From Crateriforma sp964453205 (GTDB taxonomy: Bacteria; Planctomycetota; Planctomycetia; Pirellulales; Pirellulaceae), in assembly GCA_964453205.1 (NCBI GenBank), contig CAYVRC010000089.1, positions 1-23,481 on the forward strand: DNA of 23,481 nucleotides. Direction: 5' to 3'. Both the position numbers and the translations under genes were made by a program. The notes under the pieces are model-generated. The model did not search any database. It had not been told where the DNA came from and was given only the letters and a program-made list of their open reading frames with translations. Shown here in pieces: positions 1-7,979 of the stretch (its first letter is position 1; each line of letters starts with the position of its first letter).

Positions 1-1143
1 CCCGGCGATCGCGATTGGTCACAACCGATCGTCGACATGCCGCTGGACAAGGGTTTCGATTACTTCTACGGCGTTCCCGCTTCGTTGAATTACGGAATCT
101 TGGCATGGCTCGAAGGCCGCCACGCCGCGGTGCCACCGACGATGTATTCCAACAAGAAACCGAACCCGCGAATGTCGGACTATCGGATCATGCCTCCGTA
201 CGATGCTTCGCCCGAGCAAACACGAGCGAGCTTGGGACGCCCTGGTTTCGAAATCGCGCCCGACTTTATCGACAACCAATGTTTGACTCGCTTTACCGAC
301 AAGGCCATCGAGTGGATGTCAAACAAGATCGACGACGTTGAAAAAGGCAAGCCGTTCTTTTTGTACTTGCCTTACACGTCCCCGCACTATCCGGTTTGTC
401 CGCTGCCCGAATTTCATGGCCAAGGCCGGTGCGGCGCTTACGGCGAATTTCTGATCGAAACCGATTACCACATCGGACGAGTTTTGGAATTCCTGGACGA
501 CAGCGGGATCGACAAGAACACGTTGGTCGTCATGACCAGCGACAACGGTCCGGAAAATCATTGGAAACAGAGTCTGGAAACGTACCAGCACGACAGTCGC
601 GGCGGTTGCCGCGAAGGCAAACGATCCGTCTACGAAGGCGGCCATCGGGTTCCGTTTTTGATTCGCTGGCCTGCTGGAATTAGGCAACCCGCGCGGCGGT
701 GGGACGGCCTGATTGGTCAAGTCGACCTGCTCGCCACGTTCGCATCGCTGATCGGTGTCACCCTGCCGGAATCCGCCGGCGAAGACAGCCAAAGTTTCGC
801 GCAAGTGTTGTGGGATGCCGATGCGAAACACAAGCGGTTGCCCCTGATCAACCACGGCAATGACGGACGCTACGCGATCACGGATCAGAACTGGAAACTC
901 GTCATGCCCGACGGCGAACGTCCGGCCGAGTTGTACGACTTGGCGACGGATCGATCGGAACAGACAGACGTTGCCGACCGCCATCCCGGCATCGCGGAGC
1001 GATTGATGGCGGAAATCAATCGGATCGTCTCACGCGGCCGAACGACACCGGGACCTGCCCAGCCGAATGACACCGGCTATTGGAAGGACCTGTTTTGGAT
1101 GACTCCGGAGCAGTACGACGAATCGTCCATGGCAATCGATTGA
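1..1143 (+). CDS. Sulfatase (arylsulfatase family), 5'-truncated by window edge
   Basis: Hydrolyses sulfate esters; planctomycetes carry many such enzymes, usually exported, for sulfated polysaccharides. The frame is open from base 1, so this is the C-terminal 380 residues of a longer protein; the ATG at 37 is internal, not the start. Visible family marks are the GFDYFYG segment near residue 18, the FFLYLPYTSPHYP segment (about residues 119-131, a conserved active-site His region) and TSDNGPE (D181-N182, metal and sulfate site residues), followed by the usual small C-terminal subdomain with ELYDLATD near residue 312. The catalytic Cys/Ser-x-Pro-x-Arg that becomes formylglycine lies upstream of the window, so activity and signal peptide cannot be judged. 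It ends 51 bases before the convergent fasciclin gene. The family is certain; the substrate is unknown. Confidence 0.93.
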   Translation, partial: PGDRDWSQPIVDMPLDKGFDYFYGVPASLNYGILAWLEGRHAAVPPTMYSNKKPNPRMSDYRIMPPYDASPEQTRASLGRPGFEIAPDFIDNQCLTRFTDKAIEWMSNKIDDVEKGKPFFLYLPYTSPHYPVCPLPEFHGQGRCGAYGEFLIETDYHIGRVLEFLDDSGIDKNTLVVMTSDNGPENHWKQSLETYQHDSRGGCREGKRSVYEGGHRVPFLIRWPAGIRQPARRWDGLIGQVDLLATFASLIGVTLPESAGEDSQSFAQVLWDADAKHKRLPLINHGNDGRYAITDQNWKLVMPDGERPAELYDLATDRSEQTDVADRHPGIAERLMAEINRIVSRGRTTPGPAQPNDTGYWKDLFWMTPEQYDESSMAID

Positions 1144-1194
1144 CCGACTCCCTTGCCCGACGCGGACGACTCGGAACCTACGGCGACTTCGTTG

Positions 1195-2007
1195 CTACAG
1201 TTCCGACATCACTTGATCGATCTGGCGTCGCAACGACCAAGCTCGTTCGGTCGCGCTGGACATTTGCGGACACGTGATCAGCGTTTGACCGACTTGATCG
1301 CGAAGAGCGGCAGACATGCCGACCCCCGACATCGAGGATACGGTTTGCAGGGCCTGCATGTAGATGTCAGCACATCGTCCGTGGTGACCGGCATTGAACG
1401 CAGGAACCCCTTGTTGGATCGCGTTGTGCAGCGTCGAAACGGCCACGCTACGCTGATCCACCGCGGGTTTGCCCGACACCGTCGCGGGTGCATCGGATGG
1501 CAACAGGACACGATCGATCACGTGGATCACACCGTTGGAGGCGTCGATATCGGTCTGCAATAGCCTCGCGTCGTTGATGTTCGCTCCACCCTCGGTCGGT
1601 GTGATCGCGAGGGACGGACCGGCCACCGTCGGGGCTGAGTCCAACGCCAACGCGTCCCTGCTGTAAACACGCCCTTGAACGACGTGGTACTTCAGGATTT
1701 CAACCAGCTTGCTCTTGTTGGCGGGCTGCAACAAGCTGGCGATCGTTCCCTTCGGCAGCGCCGAGAATGCCTCGTCCGTCGGGGCAAAGACGGTGAACGG
1801 ACCCGGACCGCTCAGCGTTTCCGCCAAACCGGCGGCCTTCACGGCAGCGACTAAGGTGCCGAACGAACCGGCCGCAACCGCCGTCTCGACGATATTGCTT
1901 GATTCGGACGCAACCGGACTCGAACCGGTCGATTCTTGAGCCCACGCGGAGCACGGCGTGAGCATCATCGTGACCAACACAAAACAAGGGGCAAGGCGGA
2001 TCGACAT
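1195..2007 (-). CDS. Secreted fasciclin (FAS1) domain protein
   Basis: 270 residues. FAS1 domains mediate cell adhesion or surface interactions; this one should act outside the cytoplasm. Residues 1-24 form a signal peptide ending in CSAWAQ. A single FAS1 domain covers about residues 38-170: the FTVFAPTDEAFSAL block (71-84), the YHVV box (107-110) and the closing GVIHVIDRVLLP (159-170) are all clear. A further 80-100 residues (about 190-270) carry GVPAFNAG and two cysteines (C212, C246) and are not FAS1. The start at 2007 is chosen over the longer frame to 2070 because it begins the signal peptide and has CGGAG 8 bases upstream. It lies 188 bases downstream of the ATPase operon on the same strand but is probably a separate unit. 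Confidence 0.9.
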   Translation of the reverse strand: MSIRLAPCFVLVTMMLTPCSAWAQESTGSSPVASESSNIVETAVAAGSFGTLVAAVKAAGLAETLSGPGPFTVFAPTDEAFSALPKGTIASLLQPANKSKLVEILKYHVVQGRVYSRDALALDSAPTVAGPSLAITPTEGGANINDARLLQTDIDASNGVIHVIDRVLLPSDAPATVSGKPAVDQRSVAVSTLHNAIQQGVPAFNAGHHGRCADIYMQALQTVSSMSGVGMSAALRDQVGQTLITCPQMSSATERAWSLRRQIDQVMSEL

Positions 2008-2041
2008 CAAAGACACTCCGGAGGGAACAATGGGGCGAACG

Positions 2042-2057
2042 GAGAACGGTCGTTCTC
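2042..2057. promoter_or_regulatory. Perfect inverted repeat upstream of the fasciclin gene
   Basis: GAGAACG, two bases, CGTTCTC: a perfect 7+7 palindrome 35-50 bases upstream of the fasciclin start codon. Symmetry and position suit a dimeric regulator site or a leader hairpin. No T-run follows, so it is not an intrinsic terminator. Function is inferred only from position. Confidence 0.35.
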
Positions 2058-2195
2058 GGTGAGTCCGCATTGTGCCGAGCGGTCAAGTCGCTCGCCCCTC
2101 CCAGTCGAATGGGTACGTCGCGGAGAGCCGAACTAGGTTTCGCATCGAGGTAACTTTTTCGCGAACGAGTTCATCAGCCGACCGCCCTGCGGGAT

Positions 2196-4016
2196 TCAAG
2201 TTTCGAGCGGAAGCCCCGCCGTGGCCTCTTTTTCCAGTGCTTCGATTTGCGACAAGTACTTGTTGAAATCTTCCGAACCGGCTTCCGAATAATTCAGGTT
2301 TTTGAACAACCCGGTCAAACGAGTAAAGTAATCAAGAACTTGTTTCTTATCTTGGAACGGATACTCCCGATCGATCAATCGCTTGCAGAGCAGAAACATT
2401 GCTTTTTGCCGGTTCGCGGACACGCTGACGTCGACCTTGTCGAAAGCGTCTTGTTGCAAGAAGACCATGTCGAGGAACAACGACTTCTGATAGACGGTGT
2501 AGTCCTCGGTCGTGATCCCCTCTTCGCCTGTGACCTGCATCATCTGCAAAATCTCATGGCCTTTCCGCAACAAGTTGTGCAAATCGGTGACCGATTGCGT
2601 CCAATAGGGAGCAACCTCGCGATCAAAGTAATCCTTCAACTGTTCGCGGTACCGAGACCAGGAAATCAGCGGATCGATGGCCGGGTAGAATCGCTTGTAG
2701 GCACGCTCATAGGACAGTCCCAAAAAGCATTTCACGGTCGCCAACGTCGATTGGGTGACGGGTTCCTCGAAGTTCCCCCCGGCCGGCGAAACGCTTCCGA
2801 TGAGCGTCAAACTACCGGTGGATTTATCGGGCAAACGCAACACGCCCGCGCGTTCGTAAACGCTTTTGATCGCCGAATCGAGATAAGCGGGAAACGCTTC
2901 TTCGCCCGGAATCTCTTCGAGACGTCCCGAGGTTTCTCGCATCGCTTGCGCCCAACGACTCGTCGAATCGGCCAGCAACAAGACATCAAGTCCCATTTGT
3001 CGGTAGTACTCGCCCAGCGTGATTCCCGTGTAAATCGACGCTTCACGGGCGGCCACGGGCATCGATGAAGTGTTGCAGATAATGATGGTACGATCCATCA
3101 GCTTTCCGCCGGTGCGAGGATCTTCCATCTGCGCGAATTCATGGATCGTCTCGACCACCTCACCGGCTCGCTCGCCACACGCCACCACGACGACGACATC
3201 GACCGAGGAGTACCTCGCGATCAGCCCTTGCGTCACCGTTTTGCCGGCCCCGAACGGACCGGGGATGCACGCCGTCCCGCCACGGGCGACGGGGAAAAAC
3301 GTGTCAATGGTCCGCATCGTCGTCAACAGCGGTTGGCTGGGGAACAGCCGCTCGACCGTTCGCTGCTTCAGCATGTCACCGGCCAACGGTTTTCGAACCG
3401 GCCAGGTTTGGACCATCGTCCAAGTGTGTTCCGCTTGCTCGGCGTCTCGCACTTTGACGACGGGCTGCTGGACCGTCAGCTTTCCCGATTCGATGGAAAC
3501 GATCTCTACCGAGCCCTTCAGGTCAAAGGGGGCCATGATTTTGTGAGAGACATTTCGTTCCGCCACGGTCCCGAGAACGCTGCCCGCGCGAACGGCTTGT
3601 CCGGGTGCCACCACCGGGGTGAAGTCCCACAGCTGTTGCTGGTCCAGAGGGAACAGATCGCTGCCGCGTTTGAGAAAAAAGCCGTCCTGTTCGGCCAACT
3701 CTGACAACGGGTTTTGAAGGCCGTCGTAAATCGTGCCCAGCATCCCGGGTCCCAAATTGACCGACAACAGCGTTCCGGTCAGTTCGACACGATCGCCGTA
3801 TCGCACGCCTTCGGTTTCCTCGTAAACCTGAAGGTCGGCGACATTTCCGTAGATCCGCAGCACCTCCGATTTCAATCGGTCGCCGCCCACGATCACGTAG
3901 GCAACTTCGTTTTTCATGATGGCTCCGCCCTCGGTGTCGATCGTAACAATGTTGCCATTGACGCCGATCACACGCGCGGTCGCCACGCCGTTACCCAAAG
4001 AGTTGACTGTACTCAC
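2196..4016 (-). CDS. atpA: V/A-type ATPase catalytic subunit A
   Basis: 606 residues. Catalytic subunit of the V1/A1 head, which couples ATP hydrolysis or synthesis to rotation. The P-loop GPFGAGKT is at about 253-260, and GERAGE (281-286) carries the catalytic glutamate region. ICNTSSMPVAAREASIY, LADSTSRWAQAMRE and GRLEEIPGEEAFPAYL are typical A-subunit blocks. The non-homologous insertion found only in A (about residues 90-210) is present. Start chosen: GTG at 4014-4016, preceded by GGAG with a 7-base spacer; the longer frame to 4088 would overlap the upstream gene by about 98 bases and adds no family-like sequence. With this start the gene overlaps the accessory gene by 26 bases, suggesting translational coupling. 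It is the last ATPase gene in transcription order. The sequence is closest in style to chlamydial/spirochaetal A subunits. Confidence 0.97.
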   Translation of the reverse strand: MSTVNSLGNGVATARVIGVNGNIVTIDTEGGAIMKNEVAYVIVGGDRLKSEVLRIYGNVADLQVYEETEGVRYGDRVELTGTLLSVNLGPGMLGTIYDGLQNPLSELAEQDGFFLKRGSDLFPLDQQQLWDFTPVVAPGQAVRAGSVLGTVAERNVSHKIMAPFDLKGSVEIVSIESGKLTVQQPVVKVRDAEQAEHTWTMVQTWPVRKPLAGDMLKQRTVERLFPSQPLLTTMRTIDTFFPVARGGTACIPGPFGAGKTVTQGLIARYSSVDVVVVVACGERAGEVVETIHEFAQMEDPRTGGKLMDRTIIICNTSSMPVAAREASIYTGITLGEYYRQMGLDVLLLADSTSRWAQAMRETSGRLEEIPGEEAFPAYLDSAIKSVYERAGVLRLPDKSTGSLTLIGSVSPAGGNFEEPVTQSTLATVKCFLGLSYERAYKRFYPAIDPLISWSRYREQLKDYFDREVAPYWTQSVTDLHNLLRKGHEILQMMQVTGEEGITTEDYTVYQKSLFLDMVFLQQDAFDKVDVSVSANRQKAMFLLCKRLIDREYPFQDKKQVLDYFTRLTGLFKNLNYSEAGSEDFNKYLSQIEALEKEATAGLPLET

Positions 4017-4650
4017 CGAGAGTCTCCGATAGAATTCGATCGAATCGTGTTTGGCCAGCCTCGAAATTGCAGCTGGTCCAGCGGTCAATGATTTCCCAAC
4101 GTGCCAAGTAGAGCATCACCGCTTCAAAGGAAAAAGTGTATTGTTCGGCCATGCGGCTCCAGTTCCGATAACTGTAGGTGAACAAAGTCCGCTGTGCCTC
4201 GAGCGCATCACCTTGCCCCAAGCATTCCTCGAATGGTCCGATCCAGGGATGCGCGTTTTGGAGACCGAAGGTGGGATGGCTGTAGTTCCGCCGGATTTGT
4301 TCGACCCATTGGCCCACCCCTTCGGGCGGCTCAAGACCGAAACGGCGGCGACGAATCGCACTGATGATGGTTCGCATGTCCATCCGCGATTGAATCATCG
4401 ATAACAGCAGCTTGTTGGTAATGGTACGCCGCAATTCATCGTAGATGTGCTTGACCTGCGGGTCGGTCCGCTCCACCGGTTGTCGATCCCAGATCAGAAA
4501 GGAACGCACCTGGTCGAGCACCACCGCGTCGTCCTCGTCCAGCATCTTCAACCGCTCCGTCAATCGCGGCAGCGTGATCGGAAGTCGCTCGACGTCAAAC
4601 GTCGGCGGTAGCGTCGGCAGGCTTGCGATCAAGGTGTGATAAAGGGACAT
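3991..4650 (-). CDS. DUF2764-like V-type ATPase accessory protein
   Basis: 219 residues, soluble, no signal peptide or membrane segment. The N-terminus (MSLYHTLIASLPTLPP) and a long helical, charged body match the style of the uncharacterised DUF2764 family, encoded between subunits E and A in Chlamydia, Borrelia and Bacteroides ATPase operons (for example CT309 and BB0095). It occupies the same E-to-A slot here. Recognition is from memory of the family plus position, not a search. The protein starts 6 bases after subunit E ends, with a GAGAAG ribosome site overlapping that stop, and it overlaps subunit A by 26 bases. No subunit C, F or G gene is seen in the operon, so a role as a replacement connector or stalk subunit is plausible but inferred. 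Confidence 0.75.
   Translation of the reverse strand: MSLYHTLIASLPTLPPTFDVERLPITLPRLTERLKMLDEDDAVVLDQVRSFLIWDRQPVERTDPQVKHIYDELRRTITNKLLLSMIQSRMDMRTIISAIRRRRFGLEPPEGVGQWVEQIRRNYSHPTFGLQNAHPWIGPFEECLGQGDALEAQRTLFTYSYRNWSRMAEQYTFSFEAVMLYLARWEIIDRWTSCNFEAGQTRFDRILSETLGEYSQLFG
4024..4027 (-). promoter_or_regulatory. Shine-Dalgarno site that fixes the subunit A start
   Basis: GGAG on the minus strand, 7 bases before the GTG at 4016 and inside the 3' end of the upstream accessory gene. It is the only well-spaced ribosome site near the conserved N-terminus of subunit A and argues for the GTG start. Confidence 0.6.
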
Positions 4651-4656
4651 CTCTGT

Positions 4657-5331
4657 TTACTTCTCGGAGTCCAAGATGGCTCGGAAGCGAGGCGCCAAGT
4701 AGCCGAGCAAGAGCTTGGTGATGGATTCATCGGAAAGCTCCAACTTCACGTCATCGTCAACCAAACGCACTTCGATTCCGGAGCTGACGTCGTGATTGAC
4801 ACCAAACGTCAATCCGTCTCGGAGGATATCTCCGCCGAGTCCCATGACGAAGGCGGCGAGCGAATCAGGGCGAACCTCGCCGATTTCACGCTTCAACTCT
4901 TCCTCGGTGACTTCGGTCTCGGGCAGAAGAACTTGGACCGCCTGGTCCGGATCCTCAGGTTTCGTCTTGTTGACGATTTCCAAAATCATCCGCTGTAAGA
5001 AACTCTGGTCCTGGAGCGTGTGATGGACGAGTTTTCCGAGCTTGGTTTCGAATTCGTGGCGACAAGACTCGCGAACTTGGATCAACACGTCACGGCTGGC
5101 CAATCGCAACGCTTCTTCGCCGTCTTGCACGATTCGGTCTGCTTCGGCTCGCGCGGCGGCGACCGTTGCTGTGGCCTCGTCTTTTGCTTCGTCGCGAATT
5201 TGAATCGCTTTCAACTTGGCCGCCGCGACCAAGCTCTCCGCCTCACCTTGTCCAGCCGTGACCCCTTCGACACGAAGTCGGTCGATCAACTCCTGGACAC
5301 CCGAGGATTCAACAGTATTGCCAGAGGACAT
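4657..5331 (-). CDS. atpE: V/A-type ATPase subunit E (peripheral stalk)
   Basis: 224 residues. Subunit E is a stator that holds the A/B head against the membrane subunit I. The N-terminal half is a long Ala/Glu/Lys-rich coiled coil (about residues 25-90, with AKDEATATVAAARAEADRI), and the C-terminal half is the globular domain that binds the head (ELKREIGEVRPDS through to LAPRFRAILDSEK). The start is placed at ATG 5329-5331, where GAGTGAG ends 5 bases upstream; an in-frame GTG at 5338-5340 would add three residues. The gene follows the operon's longest internal spacer (232 bases after subunit K) and is followed closely by the accessory gene. Length is slightly above the usual 190-210. Confidence 0.93.
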   Translation of the reverse strand: MSSGNTVESSGVQELIDRLRVEGVTAGQGEAESLVAAAKLKAIQIRDEAKDEATATVAAARAEADRIVQDGEEALRLASRDVLIQVRESCRHEFETKLGKLVHHTLQDQSFLQRMILEIVNKTKPEDPDQAVQVLLPETEVTEEELKREIGEVRPDSLAAFVMGLGGDILRDGLTFGVNHDVSSGIEVRLVDDDVKLELSDESITKLLLGYLAPRFRAILDSEK

Positions 5332-5349
5332 GAAACTCACTCTCAGAAA

Positions 5350-5379
5350 ATGATAATTGCAAATGGATTAGCTTGTCGC
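5350..5379 (-). promoter_or_regulatory. Possible internal promoter before subunit E
   Basis: On the minus strand, GCGACA (5374-5379) and TATCAT (5350-5355) are separated by 18 bases: four and five of six matches to the sigma-70 consensus, in the AT-richest part of the K-E spacer. Transcription from here would leave a leader of only about 12 bases before subunit E, and planctomycete promoter consensus is poorly known, so this is weak. Confidence 0.25.
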
Positions 5380-5394
5380 ATCCCCGATCTTTCG

Positions 5395-5541
5395 TCACGC
5401 ATGAGAAAAAATCATCGGCTCGGACGCACGGGTCCGGGACGCGGGTTCGAAAAATAAGGAAGCCACTTTGGCGAGCGTTTCGGCTCCGATCAAACGCATC
5501 GATTCGACGGATGTCACGGCTTTCGATCGTGCGTCGAACAA
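5395..5541 (-). CDS. Possible small ORF (48 codons) between subunits K and E
   Basis: An open frame with TTG start at 5539-5541 preceded by GGAG with a 5-base spacer, ending in TGA at 5395-5397. It would encode a 48-residue peptide containing LIGAETLAKVASLF. No family is recognised. There is no ATG near the front, and the first internal ATG is about 14 codons in. It fills most of the otherwise empty spacer between K and E. It could equally be chance or decayed coding sequence. Confidence 0.2.
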   Translation of the reverse strand: MFDARSKAVTSVESMRLIGAETLAKVASLFFEPASRTRASEPMIFSHA

Positions 5542-5563
5542 GGCCGCTCCAGCCGCAACGCTC

Positions 5564-6034
5564 CTAGACCCCCTCGGCAGCGGTCAGCACAGCGGGAATG
5601 TCACCGGCGAGCACCAAAGCGAAAATGAACGCAAACACGGCGAAGCCTTCGACGATCGCCGCGGGCGCCACGGACAAACCAAAAATCTCTGGCTTGTGCT
5701 TGCTGACGCTAATCGCCGACGCACAACATGCTCCCTGGTAAATCGCGCTTGCCATCAGTGCAAAACTGCACAAGACTCCGATCCCGAATAATCCAGGCGC
5801 GTTGGCCGTCGTGACTTCTCGCTGCAGCGAAAACATTACCACGATCCCATAAATGATCTGTGACGAGGGCAATGCCGATAGCCCCACCAGCCGCCCGTAA
5901 CCGCTCTCCACATCCAGCATCGCGCCGCATGCGGCCTGCCCTGCTCGGGCGCAACCGATAATACTACCGATGGCCCCCAACGCGGTCGGAGCAAAGATGC
6001 CGAGCCAACCCAAAGTCAATAACAAAGAATCCAT
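5564..6034 (-). CDS. atpK: V/A-type ATPase membrane rotor subunit K (double-hairpin c subunit)
   Basis: 156 residues, the same length as NtpK of Enterococcus hirae. Four membrane helices in two hairpins (about 6-28, 48-71, 80-109, 119-143). It forms the membrane ring that binds and carries the coupling ion. The ion-binding carboxylate is E129 in helix 4. Helix 2 has L55-P-S-S58-Q59 and helix 3 has Q100; these line up with L61, T64, Q65, Q110 and E139, the sodium ligands of the E. hirae ring, with 29 residues between Q100 and E129 exactly as between Q110 and E139. The helix-2 carboxylate is absent, as expected for a double hairpin with one site. An AGGG ribosome site sits in the last codons of subunit I, two bases upstream. 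Ion choice is inferred. Confidence 0.95.
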   Translation of the reverse strand: MDSLLLTLGWLGIFAPTALGAIGSIIGCARAGQAACGAMLDVESGYGRLVGLSALPSSQIIYGIVVMFSLQREVTTANAPGLFGIGVLCSFALMASAIYQGACCASAISVSKHKPEIFGLSVAPAAIVEGFAVFAFIFALVLAGDIPAVLTAAEGV

Positions 6035-6036
6035 GT

Positions 6037-7893
6037 TTACCCTGCCTTTTTACGAAATGCCTGGAACGGATAACCTTCTTCCGTCAGGCTCCAATTGAAG
6101 AACTCGATGCAATTTAACCGCAACCCATGAACCAGCCCGCTCATGATTCCCAGCAAAAGATTAATCGTGTGCCCGACGACCCAGATCAACAAAGCCAAAA
6201 AGAGGCCTAGACCGGGAACTTCCATCGCCCCGGAAGCCAAATCGTTGAACGTGACCGCCAGTTGTGCGCTCGCCAGTCCCAACGCGAACAGTCTCAAATA
6301 ACTGAGACTATCACCGAACGCTTTGGTTACATTCGTCAAACCCTGCACGCCGTCGGCGAGCCGCCATAACCAATCGCTGATCCGAGTGGAGAACAAGGGC
6401 CGGGAGCTGCTAAAAAGGACGACGGCAGCCAGCCCGCCGAATGTCGCCAGGAATGCGTATTGATTGACGATCGGCTGCAAGGATTCCACGGACATGGCTG
6501 TCTCGCTGGCAACCCACGCGACCACTCGATTCTCGCCCTCCCGCGTCAGCCCGTAGACCAAGCCACCCGACAGCGCCGCGGCCCAACCGAGAGAGCTCAG
6601 CGATTGCGATCTGCCGCGATGTCGCCACGCGGTGATCAAATTCGCGAGCGTCAGGTGCAAGACGCCGATCGTCAACGAAATGATCATCATCGCGTTGTGA
6701 TTTTCGACCAACGGCCGTCCGTCGAGCGTCAACTGATACGGCTTGAAGATTTCGGGCGTGACGCCAAAGAAGCTACCCGCTGCGACGCCGTAGAGCACGC
6801 AAAAGACGACAATAGCCAGCATCAGAGTCCGCAACCGACGATGCCCTTCCTCCCCGCCCAGGCGTCGCCAAGCCAAGATCAACACGCCCCCGAGCAGCAA
6901 CCCGTAGGCCGCGTCGGACATGATCATGGCAAAGAAGAAAGCGAAAGAAAAATACATGACCCATGTCGGATCCCAAGCTTGATAAGCAGGCGTCATGTAG
7001 AAAGTGACGGCGCCCTCGGCCCCGGCGACGGCCTTCGGATTTCGCAGCAAAGTGGGGGGCGATTCTTCACGGCCAGGGTCCGCGACCGTGATCGCCAGTC
7101 CCATTTTTTCACAGTAGTCTTTCACGGCGGGAAGCGCTTTCGCCGGCGTCCAAGCCTGCAGCGCGAATAATGATTGATCCTGTTTGAGTTTATTCACGGC
7201 AGCTAAACGAGCCGCTTCATCCTCGGCCTCGTTCAGGTCGCGAACCAAGAGGTTGGTGAAGCGAGTCAATTTGATCCGTTCCCAGTGGAGCGTCTCCAAC
7301 TGCTCCTCCACCAATTCCAATCGCTCACGCAGGTCCGACAGCGGGCGAGGATCCAGCGTGACCGGCGAATCGGGAATGTCTTCAGGTGTCTCCTCACTGA
7401 TCACCACCACATAACTGTGCTTTTCGTCGTGATTGATCAGCTGCCACGAGTGTTTGCTGTGTCGGAATTGATCGCGACGGTGATTGGGGACGACATAAAA
7501 CCAAAGCTGTAAAGGTGCGATCTGTTCGGCATCCGGCAACCGAAAGTCACCCCACGGTTCCAGCGACTCGATACTCTTTTGCAGATAATCACGTTCTTGT
7601 CCGAGTGTTTCGCGTTGATTCTGGTTTTCCAGCACGCTCGCCGTGATCGACGCGCAGCCTTCTTCTTGCCTGTAACGCTGCCGCTGTTTCGTATTTTGAA
7701 CCGGGCTGGCGGCCAAATACTTCACCGCATCGGCAACACGATTGCGACTCGCGTCATCCGTCGAATTGGTCGTCTTTGATTCGTGAATATCGATCAAATG
7801 CAGGCACCCGAGTGACTGCAACTCACGCAGCACCTCGTCTCGCTGGCGGGCGAGTCCAAAAATGGAGATGTTTTTAAGTTTGACGATGGCCAT
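6037..7893 (-). CDS. atpI: V/A-type ATPase subunit I (static membrane subunit a)
   Basis: 618 residues. The N-terminal half (1-300) is cytoplasmic with coiled-coil arms (about 90-110 and 185-235) that meet the peripheral stalks. The C-terminal half holds about seven membrane helices (from about 311 to 590) and provides the ion half-channels. The essential arginine is visible: R534 in SYLRLFALGLAS, matching the arginine of yeast Vph1 and other a subunits. Other family marks are MSDAAYGLLLG (325-335) and VGHTINLLLGIMSGLVHGLR (572-591). An in-frame TGA lies 12 bases upstream of the ATG, which bounds the start; no clear Shine-Dalgarno precedes it. An 86-base spacer separates it from subunit D and shows no gene. 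Length is typical of the shorter bacterial subunits I. Confidence 0.96.
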   Translation of the reverse strand: MAIVKLKNISIFGLARQRDEVLRELQSLGCLHLIDIHESKTTNSTDDASRNRVADAVKYLAASPVQNTKQRQRYRQEEGCASITASVLENQNQRETLGQERDYLQKSIESLEPWGDFRLPDAEQIAPLQLWFYVVPNHRRDQFRHSKHSWQLINHDEKHSYVVVISEETPEDIPDSPVTLDPRPLSDLRERLELVEEQLETLHWERIKLTRFTNLLVRDLNEAEDEAARLAAVNKLKQDQSLFALQAWTPAKALPAVKDYCEKMGLAITVADPGREESPPTLLRNPKAVAGAEGAVTFYMTPAYQAWDPTWVMYFSFAFFFAMIMSDAAYGLLLGGVLILAWRRLGGEEGHRRLRTLMLAIVVFCVLYGVAAGSFFGVTPEIFKPYQLTLDGRPLVENHNAMMIISLTIGVLHLTLANLITAWRHRGRSQSLSSLGWAAALSGGLVYGLTREGENRVVAWVASETAMSVESLQPIVNQYAFLATFGGLAAVVLFSSSRPLFSTRISDWLWRLADGVQGLTNVTKAFGDSLSYLRLFALGLASAQLAVTFNDLASGAMEVPGLGLFLALLIWVVGHTINLLLGIMSGLVHGLRLNCIEFFNWSLTEEGYPFQAFRKKAG

Positions 7894-7979
7894 GAGTGGC
7901 GGTCAGTGAGCTTAAATGGAGGGTTTGACTGAGGAGGGAGCGACAGGAGAAAGGGACGGGGGCCTACGGTCGACAAGAT

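Noticed and set aside
319..984. Minus-strand open frame of 221 codons opposite the sulfatase
   Set aside because: Antisense shadow; the plus-strand frame carries clear sulfatase motifs.
7894..7979. Spacer between subunits D and I as a place for a missing subunit F
   Set aside because: Only 86 bases, with stops in the relevant frame; far too short for subunit F (about 100 residues).
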